NCBI GenBank assembly: GCA_025963715.1
Contig: JAOQAG010000016.1
Location: 1-64,000 of the forward strand
Length of the DNA: 64,000 nt
Reading direction: 5' to 3'
DNA from: Bacteroidota bacterium
GTDB taxonomy: Bacteria; Bacteroidota; Bacteroidia; 2-12-FULL-35-15
Shown here in pieces: positions 9,469 to 19,680 of the stretch. The notes beneath the pieces were generated by a model that saw nothing but the letters and a program-made list of their open reading frames with translations, was not told the origin of the DNA and did not search any database. Position 1 is the first letter of the stretch; the number at the start of each line of letters is the position of its first letter. The position numbers and the translations under genes were made by a program.

Positions 9469-10253
9469 AATTATCGGCATTACTCGGCATTGCTACACTC
9501 GGGATCGTTTTGATGATCCTGTTCATTATCCTGTTTGTATTGGTGCATCAGAAAAAAATGCTGGCCAACGAGGTGCTGCTGAATGAAAAAGAAAGCAGCC
9601 ATCAAAAAGTATTGTTAAATGCATCGCTGGAAATTGCAGAGCAGGAACGTGCAAAAGTAGCCGCCAATATTCACGATGATATTGGCATGATGCTGCATGT
9701 GATCAAATTAAATGTGAACAAAGCCCGGCGTAATCTCGATAATAAGGAACAAACTACCGATTTACTCGTAAACACGAACAAGATCATTGAAGATACGATT
9801 GACACCATTCGTAGTATTTCCAGTGAGCTGATGCCGCCATCGCTGGTTAACCTTGGTTTTATTGAAGGAATTACCGAAATGTGTAACCAGGTAAATTCCA
9901 TTGGGATCATTGAAATGGAATTGAAAAAGGAAGTGGATTGGGTGGACCTGGATAAAAAAAATGCGATCCAGCTGTATCGCCTCCTCAAGGAAGTACTGAA
10001 CAACATTATTAAACATACAAAAGCGTCGAAGGTGGAGATGGCCATCAGCTCCAGCAAAGAAACGCTGACGATTGTGATCACACACAACGGAAAAGGAATT
10101 ACAAATGAGGCGATCAACCGGCTGGCGGAATCCACAAAAGGCATTGGCCTGAAAAGCATACAGGGCAGGGCGCAGCTGATCGATGCAACGGTGCAATACA
10201 TTATTGTGGGCGCCGAAGAATCAAAAATTATAGTAGAAACAGCATTAGTATGA
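9435..10253 (+). CDS. Sensor histidine kinase (HisKA_3 / NarL-partner type); start uncertain
   Basis: One TM segment, HDDIGMMLHVIKL H-box, HATPase_c-like C-terminus; followed by a LuxR-type response regulator. Confidence 0.85.
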   Translation: MCGILGNESKIELSALLGIATLGIVLMILFIILFVLVHQKKMLANEVLLNEKESSHQKVLLNASLEIAEQERAKVAANIHDDIGMMLHVIKLNVNKARRNLDNKEQTTDLLVNTNKIIEDTIDTIRSISSELMPPSLVNLGFIEGITEMCNQVNSIGIIEMELKKEVDWVDLDKKNAIQLYRLLKEVLNNIIKHTKASKVEMAISSSKETLTIVITHNGKGITNEAINRLAESTKGIGLKSIQGRAQLIDATVQYIIVGAEESKIIVETALV

Positions 10254-10912
10254 AATCAAAAAAACGAATAGCATTGGTGGATGATCATGATCTTTTCAGG
10301 AAGGGAATGGGTTCTTTATTGAAGGAATTTGAAGAGATCGATATTTCGATGGAGGCTGTGAACGGGAAAGATCTGTTTCATCAGCTGACCAATCTTTCGC
10401 CTACAAAACACCCGCATGTGATTCTGCTGGACATTCAAATGCCGGAGATGGATGGCATTGAAACCACCATGCAGCTGAAAAAGAAATACCCGGCGATCAA
10501 AATAATTATGCTTACCATGCACAATGAGGAACAGCTGATCTACAGCCTCATGGAAAAAGGTGCGAACGGTTTCCTTGAAAAAAATACGGACATTGAAGTG
10601 GTGGTGGATGCCATCTATTCGGTGATCGAAAAAGGATATTATTTTAACGATTACATTTCCAAAGCGATGGTGAAAGGTGTGAGCAATCACAAAAAAATGA
10701 TCCGTTTTAACACGGTAAATGCCTTAACTGACCGGGAAATTGTGGTGATCCGTTTGATCTGCCAGCAAAAAACGATCAAGGAAATAGCAGAAGAGCTTTC
10801 GCTGAGTCCGCGTACGATTGACTCGTACCGCGAAAATATATTTTTGAAAACCGGCGCTAAAAATATGGTGGGGATTGTGTTTTATGCAATCGAGCATAAT
10901 TTGCTCGAATAA
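10250..10912 (+). CDS. NarL/FixJ family response regulator
   Basis: VDDHDLFRKGM...LLDIQMPEMDGIE...LTMH receiver and LTDREIVVIRLICQQKTIKEIAEELSLSPRTIDSYRENIFLKTGAKN LuxR helix-turn-helix. Confidence 0.93.
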   Translation: MKSKKRIALVDDHDLFRKGMGSLLKEFEEIDISMEAVNGKDLFHQLTNLSPTKHPHVILLDIQMPEMDGIETTMQLKKKYPAIKIIMLTMHNEEQLIYSLMEKGANGFLEKNTDIEVVVDAIYSVIEKGYYFNDYISKAMVKGVSNHKKMIRFNTVNALTDREIVVIRLICQQKTIKEIAEELSLSPRTIDSYRENIFLKTGAKNMVGIVFYAIEHNLLE

Positions 10913-11053
10913 GTTTAAAGTTGGAAAGTTTTAAAGTTCAAAGTTTGCTGTGTGGATTTTACCGCAAAGGGCGCGAAGAAGGCGCAGAGAGCGCAAAGTT
11001 AAGGTGTAGATGCTTCGTGTTTATTTATTCGATATTTTTCTTCCGAAGCCGTC

Positions 11054-11079
11054 ATCCCGTCCGCCGCGGCGGACGGGAT
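11054..11079. repeat. 26-bp perfect palindrome ATCCCGTCCGCCGCGGCGGACGGGAT (REP-like)
   Basis: Self-complementary; flanked by GTC...CTCATAAATGTTTG as in other copies. Confidence 0.88.
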
Positions 11080-11210
11080 CTCATAAATGTTTGCACTATG
11101 ACGTAGGCGCCAGGCTCCGCCTGGTGACAAATACTCAATCCAAAATTTATCATATTTAATAAATGGCATGTTTTTATAGTCGCTTAAAAACATAACCAAC
11201 ATTAAAAGTC

Positions 11211-11411
11211 ATGACAAAGTATGGAAAAAAAGCAAGCGAAAAAGTAGAAAAATCGCTGCACGAAATGAAACACGGAGAATTAAGATCCGGCTCCGGTGAA
11301 AAAGTAACAAGCCGTAAACAGGCAATTGCAATAGGACTTTCCGAAGCACGTGAAGCAGGAGGAAAGGTGCCGAAAAAAACGGTTGCTAAAAAAACTTCTG
11401 CAAAAAAATGA
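11211..11411 (+). CDS. DUF6496-like small basic protein
   Basis: KVEKSLHEMKHGELRSGSGEKVTSRKQAIAIGLSEAREAGGKVPKK. Confidence 0.75.
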   Translation: MTKYGKKASEKVEKSLHEMKHGELRSGSGEKVTSRKQAIAIGLSEAREAGGKVPKKTVAKKTSAKK

Positions 11412-11420
11412 AGGGGTAAA

Positions 11421-11457
11421 AAAACATCCCGGCTGATTTTACCAGCCGGGATGTTTT
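11421..11457 (+). terminator. Rho-independent terminator
   Basis: ACATCCCGGCTG / CAGCCGGGATGT stem followed by T run. Confidence 0.85.
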
Positions 11458-11585
11458 TTTAGTTCAAAGTTTCTATTAAGGCGGAATGCGGAAGTTCCAA
11501 TTCGGAAGTTTGCTGTGTTGTTAGTATACGCAGATGCTGTGTTTACCGGATGTTTAATTATTCGACATTTTCCTCCGGAGCTGTC

Positions 11586-11611
11586 ATCCCGTCCGCCGCG
11601 GCGGACGGGAT
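11586..11611. repeat. Second copy of the 26-bp palindrome ATCCCGTCCGCCGCGGCGGACGGGAT
   Basis: Identical to 11054-11079; followed by degenerate CCGATCCCGCAACCGGATCGGGATGACA at about 11640-11668. Confidence 0.88.
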
Positions 11612-11838
11612 CTCACAAATGTTTGTAGTTTTTAATTAACCGATCCCGCAACCGGATCGGGATGACAATATAAATAGGACTATGCTTTTCAAATGATACA
11701 TTCCACACAGCATTTCCTCCGATTGTACATTAGCATTTTACACTACGCTCTTTTGATTTTTTTGTTTTCTTTTGTGGTTCAAAAACATACAGCATCCACA
11801 CAGATTAGTACATTGGTACAAATTAGTATTTAGTAGAT

Positions 11839-13911
11839 TTATTTATTCGTAACCACTACTTCCTCATACTCTTTCTCTCCGCCTTTACCAAAGATCCGCA
11901 ATGCCAATTCCTTTCCCGTTCCTTTTGCATCTTTAAAGATCATTTGCTGATCGGTTACAACCGGAGTGCCGCTACCGCCTTTTACATTGATCACTGCTTC
12001 GTAGAGCTTTCCTTTTTTATCAAAAACAAGCGTTACTTCCGGAATATTTGCGCTGCTTTCTGTTGTCCAGTCGATATTACAGCCTTTTAAATTGTCGATT
12101 ACCTGTTTTGTAACGGCATCGCTGATACCGGAAGTCGATAATTTCATTTTCATGCGAATGCCGGAGAAAGGCACCAGTTGTGGAAATTCTTCGTAATATT
12201 TATTGCTGTATTCGGCAAATGCTGTTTTGTTGCCATTATCTTCATAGGTATGCGACATCAGCTCGTACAAGCGTGCAACAAATAATTTTTCATAAGCCGT
12301 ATCCACACCTCTGAGATCGCCTTCGGGCGAAGTGCGTGTGAATTCGTTTTGCAGAATATCGTCAGCAATTGCGGATGCTTTTTTATCATCACCGTTTTCC
12401 AATTCTAATTTTGCCAGCAACAGCTTAAAATATTTCTGAGCTTTGATCCGCTTGTCGCGAAGCTGATATGCTTCATATTTTTCACGGAAGTAAGGCGTAC
12501 TGAAATCTTTGAGCAGGTAAGTGGTTTCATCAAATGATACGGTGGATTCGGCGCAAAACAGGTCGTACACAATGCGTTTGCGCTCCGGGTTATTCACCAG
12601 CTCATTCACCACCACGTATTCCATCATCAGTTTTTTTACTTTCAGCGTAACCAGGTCCACCAGGTTGCTGATGGAATACCACCAACCTTTATTTAAAAAT
12701 TTGATCTGCTGCATTTTTTTGTCCAGCAATTGCACTTTCAGCAGGTTGATGGTAAATTCATACTGCGATTGTGTAAGCGTGGTATTGATGTGCAGCTCTT
12801 TAAAATTAGCAGCTTTGTCGAGGAACAATTCGGCGCTGTCCAGCTGCCCGTCGTATAAATAACTGCGGCCCAATGCAATGTTGTACCAGCCAAAACCGGG
12901 CGTGGAGCCGCTGCTCTGGATCTTTTCCTGCACACGGCTGATCGCCTGTTTTGTTTTTCCGCCGTAAATGTACAAGGTTGGTAAAAAGTAATCCGATTCG
13001 CTTAGCGAGTGTTCGCGGGCATTGTGCGGCTTTTCGTAAAAAGCGATGGCCGTATCGATGTTGCCAATCTCGTGCTGCATGCCTGCATAATTTCCCCAGG
13101 AAACGCGGCCGCCATCCACCAGCAATGTGTAATAATAAGAACTGCTATCGTAATTCTGGTTGTAACAATGCAGCATGGAAAGGTAATGATAGGTGGATAA
13201 TTTATCATCATAACTTTGGCGCGCACCGTACCAATAATCATTCACATCCTTGTTTTTTTCAATACGTGCCAGTTGTTTGTAACAGCATTGAAAAGCCATT
13301 TGTTCGTTTTCCTCCACCGAATTTTTCAGGAAGGGATATTTTTCGGAAGTGAAAAAACGATTGCGGTGATAGGTCCAGGCACGTTCCTCATCAATCCCGA
13401 AATAATCGCGCTGAAGCTTATACCGGTCCATACGATCGTACAGCGCCATGGCCGAATCCGGCATCTCAATGCTGTTGTAACAGTTGGATAGTGTATACGC
13501 CAGTTCATACAGATCCGCCATGCGGTTATTATATTCGTTGTAATAGGTAAAAGACGAATACACATTTTTTATTTTATCGCCGTAATCTTTTTCCAATAAA
13601 TTCAGCGCTTTTTCCAGGGATGGCAATGCGTATTTAAAACCTAAATAATCGGCGCTGCGTTCATATTTATAAATGCCTTCGTACATCCAGCCCACATAAT
13701 AAGTGCTGTCGAGTCGGATAAATTCGCGGCTTCGCGGCAACGCATCCTTATCATTTGGTCCTACACCTATACGTTTCGCATCAATCTCGTAACGGGCCGC
13801 TGCTTTACTTTGAGAAATAGTTTGTGCTGCCGCCGTTCCACTGAACGCGAAATTCATACTGATACAAATCAGCAGGAATAAAAAAGGAGAATATGTTTTA
13901 TTAGTGTGCAA
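11839..13911 (-). CDS. Secreted protein with tetratricopeptide-like repeats
   Basis: Signal peptide and helical repeat pattern; overlaps the 3' end of the moxR-like gene. Confidence 0.65.
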   Translation of the reverse strand: MHTNKTYSPFLFLLICISMNFAFSGTAAAQTISQSKAAARYEIDAKRIGVGPNDKDALPRSREFIRLDSTYYVGWMYEGIYKYERSADYLGFKYALPSLEKALNLLEKDYGDKIKNVYSSFTYYNEYNNRMADLYELAYTLSNCYNSIEMPDSAMALYDRMDRYKLQRDYFGIDEERAWTYHRNRFFTSEKYPFLKNSVEENEQMAFQCCYKQLARIEKNKDVNDYWYGARQSYDDKLSTYHYLSMLHCYNQNYDSSSYYYTLLVDGGRVSWGNYAGMQHEIGNIDTAIAFYEKPHNAREHSLSESDYFLPTLYIYGGKTKQAISRVQEKIQSSGSTPGFGWYNIALGRSYLYDGQLDSAELFLDKAANFKELHINTTLTQSQYEFTINLLKVQLLDKKMQQIKFLNKGWWYSISNLVDLVTLKVKKLMMEYVVVNELVNNPERKRIVYDLFCAESTVSFDETTYLLKDFSTPYFREKYEAYQLRDKRIKAQKYFKLLLAKLELENGDDKKASAIADDILQNEFTRTSPEGDLRGVDTAYEKLFVARLYELMSHTYEDNGNKTAFAEYSNKYYEEFPQLVPFSGIRMKMKLSTSGISDAVTKQVIDNLKGCNIDWTTESSANIPEVTLVFDKKGKLYEAVINVKGGSGTPVVTDQQMIFKDAKGTGKELALRIFGKGGEKEYEEVVVTNK

Positions 13912-14905
13912 ACGCAGTGGGGTTAATGGTGATTTTTAATTTGCTTAAACGGTCGAGTTCTTTTGCCAGGATCATGGCCAGTGCTTTTTGTTTCGCTTCT
14001 TTGTTGCGGTAGATCATGCGGTGATCCAGCACCGGTACTGCCATTTGTTTCAGATCATCTTCCGTTACAAATGTGCGTCCGTTTACCAGTGCAAACGCTT
14101 TCAAACATTTTAAAAAGATAATTCCGCTTCGTGTGGATCCGCCCAGCACAATGTCCGGGTGCTTGCGCGTATCCGTAATAATGTTGCGCACACCGGCAAC
14201 AATTTCCTCGTGAATAAATACTTTTTCGGTCTGGTCCTGCAAAAATAAGATCTCCTGCATGCTCAATACCTGCTGGATATTTTCGAGGTTATTCTGAATA
14301 CCTAAATAATCTTTGTAAATATTTAATTCCGTTACTTCATCCACATAACCAAATTGGATCTTGATAAAAAAGCGGTCGAGCTGTGCGGTTGGCAATGGAT
14401 AGGTTCCTTCCATCTCGATCGGGTTTTGTGTGGCGATGGTAAAAAATAATTTTTCCAACGGGTAGGTTGTTTCGCCCATCGTGATCTGGTTTTCGGCCAT
14501 ACATTCCAGCAATGCCGATTGTACTTTTGGCGATGCACGGTTGATCTCATCCGCCAGTAATAAATTACAGAACAGCGGTCCTTTTTTGAACACAAATTCT
14601 TTTTTGATATCGTCAAAAATATGCGAGCCTATCAAATCCATCGGAAGCAGATCGGGTGTGAACTGGATGCGTTTAAAATTAGCGCCACTGCTTCCATGCA
14701 TGCCTGCAATACTTTTTGCCAGTGTTTTTGCCATCACCGTTTTCCCCGTTCCCGGATTATCTTCCATCAGGATATGTCCTTTTGCAAGTAATGCCGTAAG
14801 CACGTATTGGATCTGCGGGCGTTTACCGCGAATTACTTTTTCGATGTTGTCCACCAGCTTCTGGATATTGGTCAGTGCTTGTTCAATTTGAATTGTTCCT
14901 TCCAT
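13901..14905 (-). CDS. MoxR family AAA+ ATPase
   Basis: Walker A DNPGTGKT, Walker B LLADEINRA, QNPIEMEGTYPLPTAQLDRF. Confidence 0.95.
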   Translation of the reverse strand: MEGTIQIEQALTNIQKLVDNIEKVIRGKRPQIQYVLTALLAKGHILMEDNPGTGKTVMAKTLAKSIAGMHGSSGANFKRIQFTPDLLPMDLIGSHIFDDIKKEFVFKKGPLFCNLLLADEINRASPKVQSALLECMAENQITMGETTYPLEKLFFTIATQNPIEMEGTYPLPTAQLDRFFIKIQFGYVDEVTELNIYKDYLGIQNNLENIQQVLSMQEILFLQDQTEKVFIHEEIVAGVRNIITDTRKHPDIVLGGSTRSGIIFLKCLKAFALVNGRTFVTEDDLKQMAVPVLDHRMIYRNKEAKQKALAMILAKELDRLSKLKITINPTAFAH

Positions 14906-14908
14906 GGA

Positions 14909-17524
14909 TTAGCTTATTTTAGGTTGTGTAAAATAATGAATAGTGTTATAAATATTTAAGAACCTGCTGAATCGTGTTTTTACAGGCGTTTGTTTTGCAA
15001 TTTGTTTGATAAAAGCAGGATAAAATTCCTGTACCGTTTTTTGTTCGGATGCTGTTAATGAAACCGTGCTGTATTTTAATTTTTGGTACACATTATTAAA
15101 TGCATTAAAATGGGTGCTGTATTGCTGATCCATCAGCATAGCAAATTGTTGCGGACCAAGCTCGCTTTTTGTCAATCCCAGCTGGTTCAAATAATACATA
15201 GCTGCACGGTAACGGTAATAAGCTGCATCCGTTTTAGCGCGTTTTGCTTTTGCGTTTATAAAGATCCAGATTAGCCATGGACTCAGGAATACGAATACTA
15301 TGAATGCAGCAAGAATGACCAGGAAAATTTTAATAATGCGGAACCAATCGGTTGGCACTTGCATCATTTCTTTTTCTTTCTTTTTCAGCGCCTGAATTTC
15401 TTCTTTTACCAGGATCTTGATCTCATCTACCGGAACAGGTTTCGGTAATTTTTCAATGATCGCGGCAACGCTGTCGTTCTTCTCCGCCAAAATTGTTTTT
15501 AATGCTTCCGCGTATGAAACCGCCGTGATGTGCATTCCCTGTTTGATCGCGGAAAGCTGCACCGTTCCTGTATCCGCAGTAATGCTTGCCATCGATACAT
15601 CGGTCAGTAAATCTTTTGCAGGCGCCGTTGTGTAATCTTTATCGTGATACAATAATTTAGTGATCTTCATGCTGATCTGTTTTTTTGCAAGATCAACGGA
15701 AACCACTTCGCCATCGGCTACTAAATACGTTTGAGGCGGGTTCAGCGGCGGCGTGCCATCCGGCTGCGGCGATTGCTGTGTATTTGCATCCGGCACGGTG
15801 GTATCAAAATCCATCCAGCCGTAATCCTGGAAATACACCTGCGTCCAGGCATGCGCCTGATCGGCATAAAACCAGTACCAGCCCGGGTTTTTGCTGCTGC
15901 GGTCCACCGTTAAATAGCCTGCGGCCACGCGCGATGGAATGCCGAGCGAACGCAGCATGAACAAGGTGGCACCTGCATAATATGCGCAATACCCTTTCCT
16001 GTTTTCCAGTAAAAAGTAGGTTAATTTATTGGCGCTTGGCATGCCCGGAATCCCGGGATTGTCGGAGTATTTAAATAGGGGTTGCCCGAATTCGTCCTTG
16101 CTTAAAAAATAATCGCGGATCGCCAGCATCTTGTCGATCATGGTGGGAGCGTTGGCTGTGATTTGTTTTGCCAGCACGCTGATCTTTTTATATTCCTCAT
16201 CCTTCGGCATAAAGGTGTAATATTTCATGAAGCGCTCATCCGGCCCGCTGATCTTTTTTACTTCCCGCAGCTTTTCAAAACGCAATTCCTGGAAAGCTTC
16301 CAGCTGTTTATTCCCGGCAGGGTTATAAATAAAATAAGCGCTGTTGAGATCACTCACCCACATTTTGGCGCGGTACACGCTTTTGTATTGCGACTTGTAT
16401 TCTTTTGGAACGGAAAGCGGCTGACAGAAAAATCCGGTGGAAGGCGCTAAATAATTAGTGGCAGAAAGCGCTACTTTATAAATATCAGCGGTAACGACCT
16501 GGCGGTTTTTAGTAGCAAATGTATTTTTAATAACGCTGGAATCTATCTTTGAAAAGTACAATGGAATGCGCGATGGATCAGGACTGAACAGATCGTTGTA
16601 CGGCATCAGGCTATCGATCTCAAACGTTTGTGTGAGTGTGTCAAATTTGGTGTAATAGCAGGATGTGAAATAAAGCGGGTTCGGTGTTTTGCCATCCGGA
16701 AAATAATTATCGAGATGCGCTACAAAGATCAATTGTTTGTCTTTGCTCAACGATCCGGCAAGCTTGGTTTGATCCTTATTACTTACGCCGCCGTTCTTAT
16801 CCTTCTGCGTCATACTCTCGCTGTCTTTCCCTTTATTGTAATCGGCCTGCGAGTTTCCCCATTCTTTTTCCACGGCTTTAAAATCGTTTTTCAGGATATT
16901 AAAAACGATTAAAAACAAGATCAGTACAATTACTCCAAAACCTGATAAGCGTTTGATAATGAACCATGCAAAATGTTTTTCATCTTCGTTCATGTTGCGG
17001 ATCAGCTCGGATGTGTAGATGATGTAGAATGCATAGGCCAACACCGGAACAAATGCATTGATGAGCGTTTCTACTTTTATATCCGTCGTTTTGCTTACGA
17101 TCACGATCTGGGTAACCAGCAGCAACACACTCCAGCCGATGGTGAAATAGCGCGAACGGCTGAAACCGAAGCCGGAAAGCCAACCGAGGCAAAACAAAAT
17201 AGTGAAAATGAGGAACTGGATGGAAAAATAAAACGCATCGAACTCGCCAATGGTAAGTCCGCCCAGGAATTTATACGTAAAATAACAAATCGCAAATACG
17301 ATTGTGGCAGTGCTGATGAAGCGAAAACGGAAAGCGTAAAAAATAATGGCAGCGCCCAGTCCGCTGCTAAAATAAATGCCCTGCCTGATCCAGTTATTTT
17401 CTAAAATATTATAAAACCGGTTGACATCCCACAGCATATAAAAAAAGAAAAGAGCCGTAGGCACCGCCAGCAATACCAATTGCGCCAATACTTTTTTCCA
17501 GCTATGTACTTTTCCTAATCCCAT
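14909..17524 (-). CDS. Multi-TM protein with transglutaminase-like domain
   Basis: RKGYCAYYAGATLFMLRSLGIPSRVAAGYL...AHAWTQVYFQDYGWMDFDTT (Cys-His-Asp transglutaminase core) plus N-terminal TMs. Confidence 0.9.
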   Translation of the reverse strand: MGLGKVHSWKKVLAQLVLLAVPTALFFFYMLWDVNRFYNILENNWIRQGIYFSSGLGAAIIFYAFRFRFISTATIVFAICYFTYKFLGGLTIGEFDAFYFSIQFLIFTILFCLGWLSGFGFSRSRYFTIGWSVLLLVTQIVIVSKTTDIKVETLINAFVPVLAYAFYIIYTSELIRNMNEDEKHFAWFIIKRLSGFGVIVLILFLIVFNILKNDFKAVEKEWGNSQADYNKGKDSESMTQKDKNGGVSNKDQTKLAGSLSKDKQLIFVAHLDNYFPDGKTPNPLYFTSCYYTKFDTLTQTFEIDSLMPYNDLFSPDPSRIPLYFSKIDSSVIKNTFATKNRQVVTADIYKVALSATNYLAPSTGFFCQPLSVPKEYKSQYKSVYRAKMWVSDLNSAYFIYNPAGNKQLEAFQELRFEKLREVKKISGPDERFMKYYTFMPKDEEYKKISVLAKQITANAPTMIDKMLAIRDYFLSKDEFGQPLFKYSDNPGIPGMPSANKLTYFLLENRKGYCAYYAGATLFMLRSLGIPSRVAAGYLTVDRSSKNPGWYWFYADQAHAWTQVYFQDYGWMDFDTTVPDANTQQSPQPDGTPPLNPPQTYLVADGEVVSVDLAKKQISMKITKLLYHDKDYTTAPAKDLLTDVSMASITADTGTVQLSAIKQGMHITAVSYAEALKTILAEKNDSVAAIIEKLPKPVPVDEIKILVKEEIQALKKKEKEMMQVPTDWFRIIKIFLVILAAFIVFVFLSPWLIWIFINAKAKRAKTDAAYYRYRAAMYYLNQLGLTKSELGPQQFAMLMDQQYSTHFNAFNNVYQKLKYSTVSLTASEQKTVQEFYPAFIKQIAKQTPVKTRFSRFLNIYNTIHYFTQPKIS

Positions 17525-17688
17525 ATTTTTACTTTTACCACTAAGGCACTAAGGCCACGAAGATTTTTATTTTGTTATGTTGTAGAACAATGTTATTTAT
17601 GGAAACAGAAATATATCTCTGAGCTGTCAAGCCCGGGATGACAGTATTATTTATGTAATTTTTCTTTATTTTTTTTAATCTGTGGCTA

Positions 17689-19071
17689 TTATCCGTTCTT
17701 TTTCAATACCGTCGAACGGTCGTATTGTTCCAATAATTGTTTTAATTGTTTTTCGTTCCTCGCTACTTTTAAGCGCAATAAAGATAAGCTCCAGTTGGTT
17801 TTGTACACCGCAGTTTTTTCTTTTTCCTGCTGTACAAACAGCCATTGAAACCAATCACCCAAATGCTGCCTGTTAAAGCTTTCGGTAAGCGGAATGAAAA
17901 TAAATGAAATTTCGTTTCCATGTGCTTCAATCAGCTCCTGCACTTGTTCCACATTGCTCAGCGACGAGATCACGATCACCGATGCATCCCGTGTTTTTAC
18001 ATAATCGCGTAATTCCAGATCGGTTTGCCAGCGGCTTACGCTGATGGAATATTTGACCTGTTCTTCTGCACTTTCCATTTGTGTTTGTGATACATCCTGG
18101 TCCGGAATATACTTTACTTCGTATCCTTTTTGTACTAATTGTTTGTATACCGACCAGATCACCGTTTTATAATGATTGAGGAAGGGGATTTCCACCACTT
18201 CATTTCCCTGTATGTTTAAGGATGTAAAAAAGGAAGGGTAGAGGTACATGTGAGAAGCATACGGATCAAGGATCTCCGGGATGCGTACTACCAGCTCTTT
18301 ATTTTTTGCGTAAATTTTCCAGACAATGCGGCGGACATCGTCATTGCTTTCAAAATTTTTATAATTGATCAGCTCGCCTTCCACTTTTTTTAATTCTTCA
18401 ATGCGGGTGCTGGTTTCCTCTGTTTTTCGCGGAAAGGCTTTTATTGCTTTTGATGTGCGGGTAGCCGGTTGTGTATGAAAACTATTGCTGGCATTGATCG
18501 TTAAGGCGATAGAAAAGAATTGGAAAAAATCCTCAAAATAAATAATGGCTTTATCGATCCGGTATTCTTTTATTTCCGGCAATTGCCAGTTATAAATTCC
18601 ATTAATGGTAGTGCTGAATACTTTTTTATCCGCACGCTTCACGATCAGAAATTTTTCAGAAAAATGAACGCTGTCGTATTTCAAACGCACTTTTACAAAT
18701 CCCAATAATGGTTTTAAAACCGGGTGAATGTAAAATGAAACGGTTTGTTTTGGTTGTGTGGAGTCTTCCCGGGATGGAGTGGTGATCCGGAAATCAATTC
18801 CTGTTTTTCTTTTTTTCCAGCTGAAAAATAAAAAGGAAATCATTACTGTGACCAATGCAAAAGAAAAAATAGCAATGCCAAAAAGGATAGCAAAGCGCAG
18901 CAATAATGCAAAAATATCTTTATAAGCCGAATCCGGTGCACCGGCCTGACTTTGCAGCCATTCATAACCGGCAAAACTGGCCAGGCAGAACAATATAAAA
19001 TACCATGTAAATGGAATGTAAAATCCGATCCGCTTCAAAAAAAAACGACTATTTCTGAATCGTTTACGCAT
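17689..19071 (-). CDS. DUF58 family protein
   Basis: Two N-terminal TMs; FESNDDVRRIVWKIYAKNKELVVR motif; located with moxR and transglutaminase genes. Confidence 0.85.
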   Translation of the reverse strand: MRKRFRNSRFFLKRIGFYIPFTWYFILFCLASFAGYEWLQSQAGAPDSAYKDIFALLLRFAILFGIAIFSFALVTVMISFLFFSWKKRKTGIDFRITTPSREDSTQPKQTVSFYIHPVLKPLLGFVKVRLKYDSVHFSEKFLIVKRADKKVFSTTINGIYNWQLPEIKEYRIDKAIIYFEDFFQFFSIALTINASNSFHTQPATRTSKAIKAFPRKTEETSTRIEELKKVEGELINYKNFESNDDVRRIVWKIYAKNKELVVRIPEILDPYASHMYLYPSFFTSLNIQGNEVVEIPFLNHYKTVIWSVYKQLVQKGYEVKYIPDQDVSQTQMESAEEQVKYSISVSRWQTDLELRDYVKTRDASVIVISSLSNVEQVQELIEAHGNEISFIFIPLTESFNRQHLGDWFQWLFVQQEKEKTAVYKTNWSLSLLRLKVARNEKQLKQLLEQYDRSTVLKKNG

Positions 19072-19317
19072 AGGTGGATGGGAAATTAAATGGTGTATTC
19101 ATAAAAATATATAGTCCTGTAAAGCTAATGAATTTGATCAGAAAAAAAGAATGCCTGTTGCTATTTTTAGCTTAATTATAAATAATTAACAAAATCAATT
19201 TTTTAAATCTGGTTCATTGGCTTACTGGTTCATTTGTTCATTGGTGTGCTGTGTGTGCAGGCGCGAGTGTCCCACTCGTGCCTCTTTATTTTATGGCATC
19301 TTGCCATTGAACAAAAA

Positions 19318-19350
19318 AAATCCCGGAACAAAACGATGTTCCGGGATCTT
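19318..19350 (-). terminator. Rho-independent terminator downstream of the giant gene
   Basis: ATCCCGGAACA / TGTTCCGGGAT stem with T run on the minus strand. Confidence 0.8.
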
Positions 19351-19432
19351 ACAATTAACCAATGAAAAGCTATTAAACAAGAGCAGGTTATTCACATGCA
19401 GTACTTGATACCTGCTACCTGATTCTTTTTAT

Positions 19433-19680
19433 TTACTGTACAACCAGTTTACCGCTGCTGATCTCTTTATTATCGTTGATCAAACGGTAGAAGTAAACTC
19501 CTTTGGTCAGGTCTTTTCTGTCCACACGCACATCGTATGTGTGAATGTTCGATAAGATCATCACTTCTTTTCCTAACACATCAAAGATGTGAATTTCTGT
19601 TCCGTTCAGCTGGATCGATTTTCCGATCGATACCGTTGTGTAATCAATGAACGGATTCGGATATACTGTAACCGTGTTGT
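19433..19680 (-). other. T9SS type A C-terminal sorting domain
   Basis: VTVYPNPFIDYTTVSIGK...EIHIFDVLGKEVMIL...LTKGVYFYRLINDNKEISSGKLVVQ. Confidence 0.9.
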
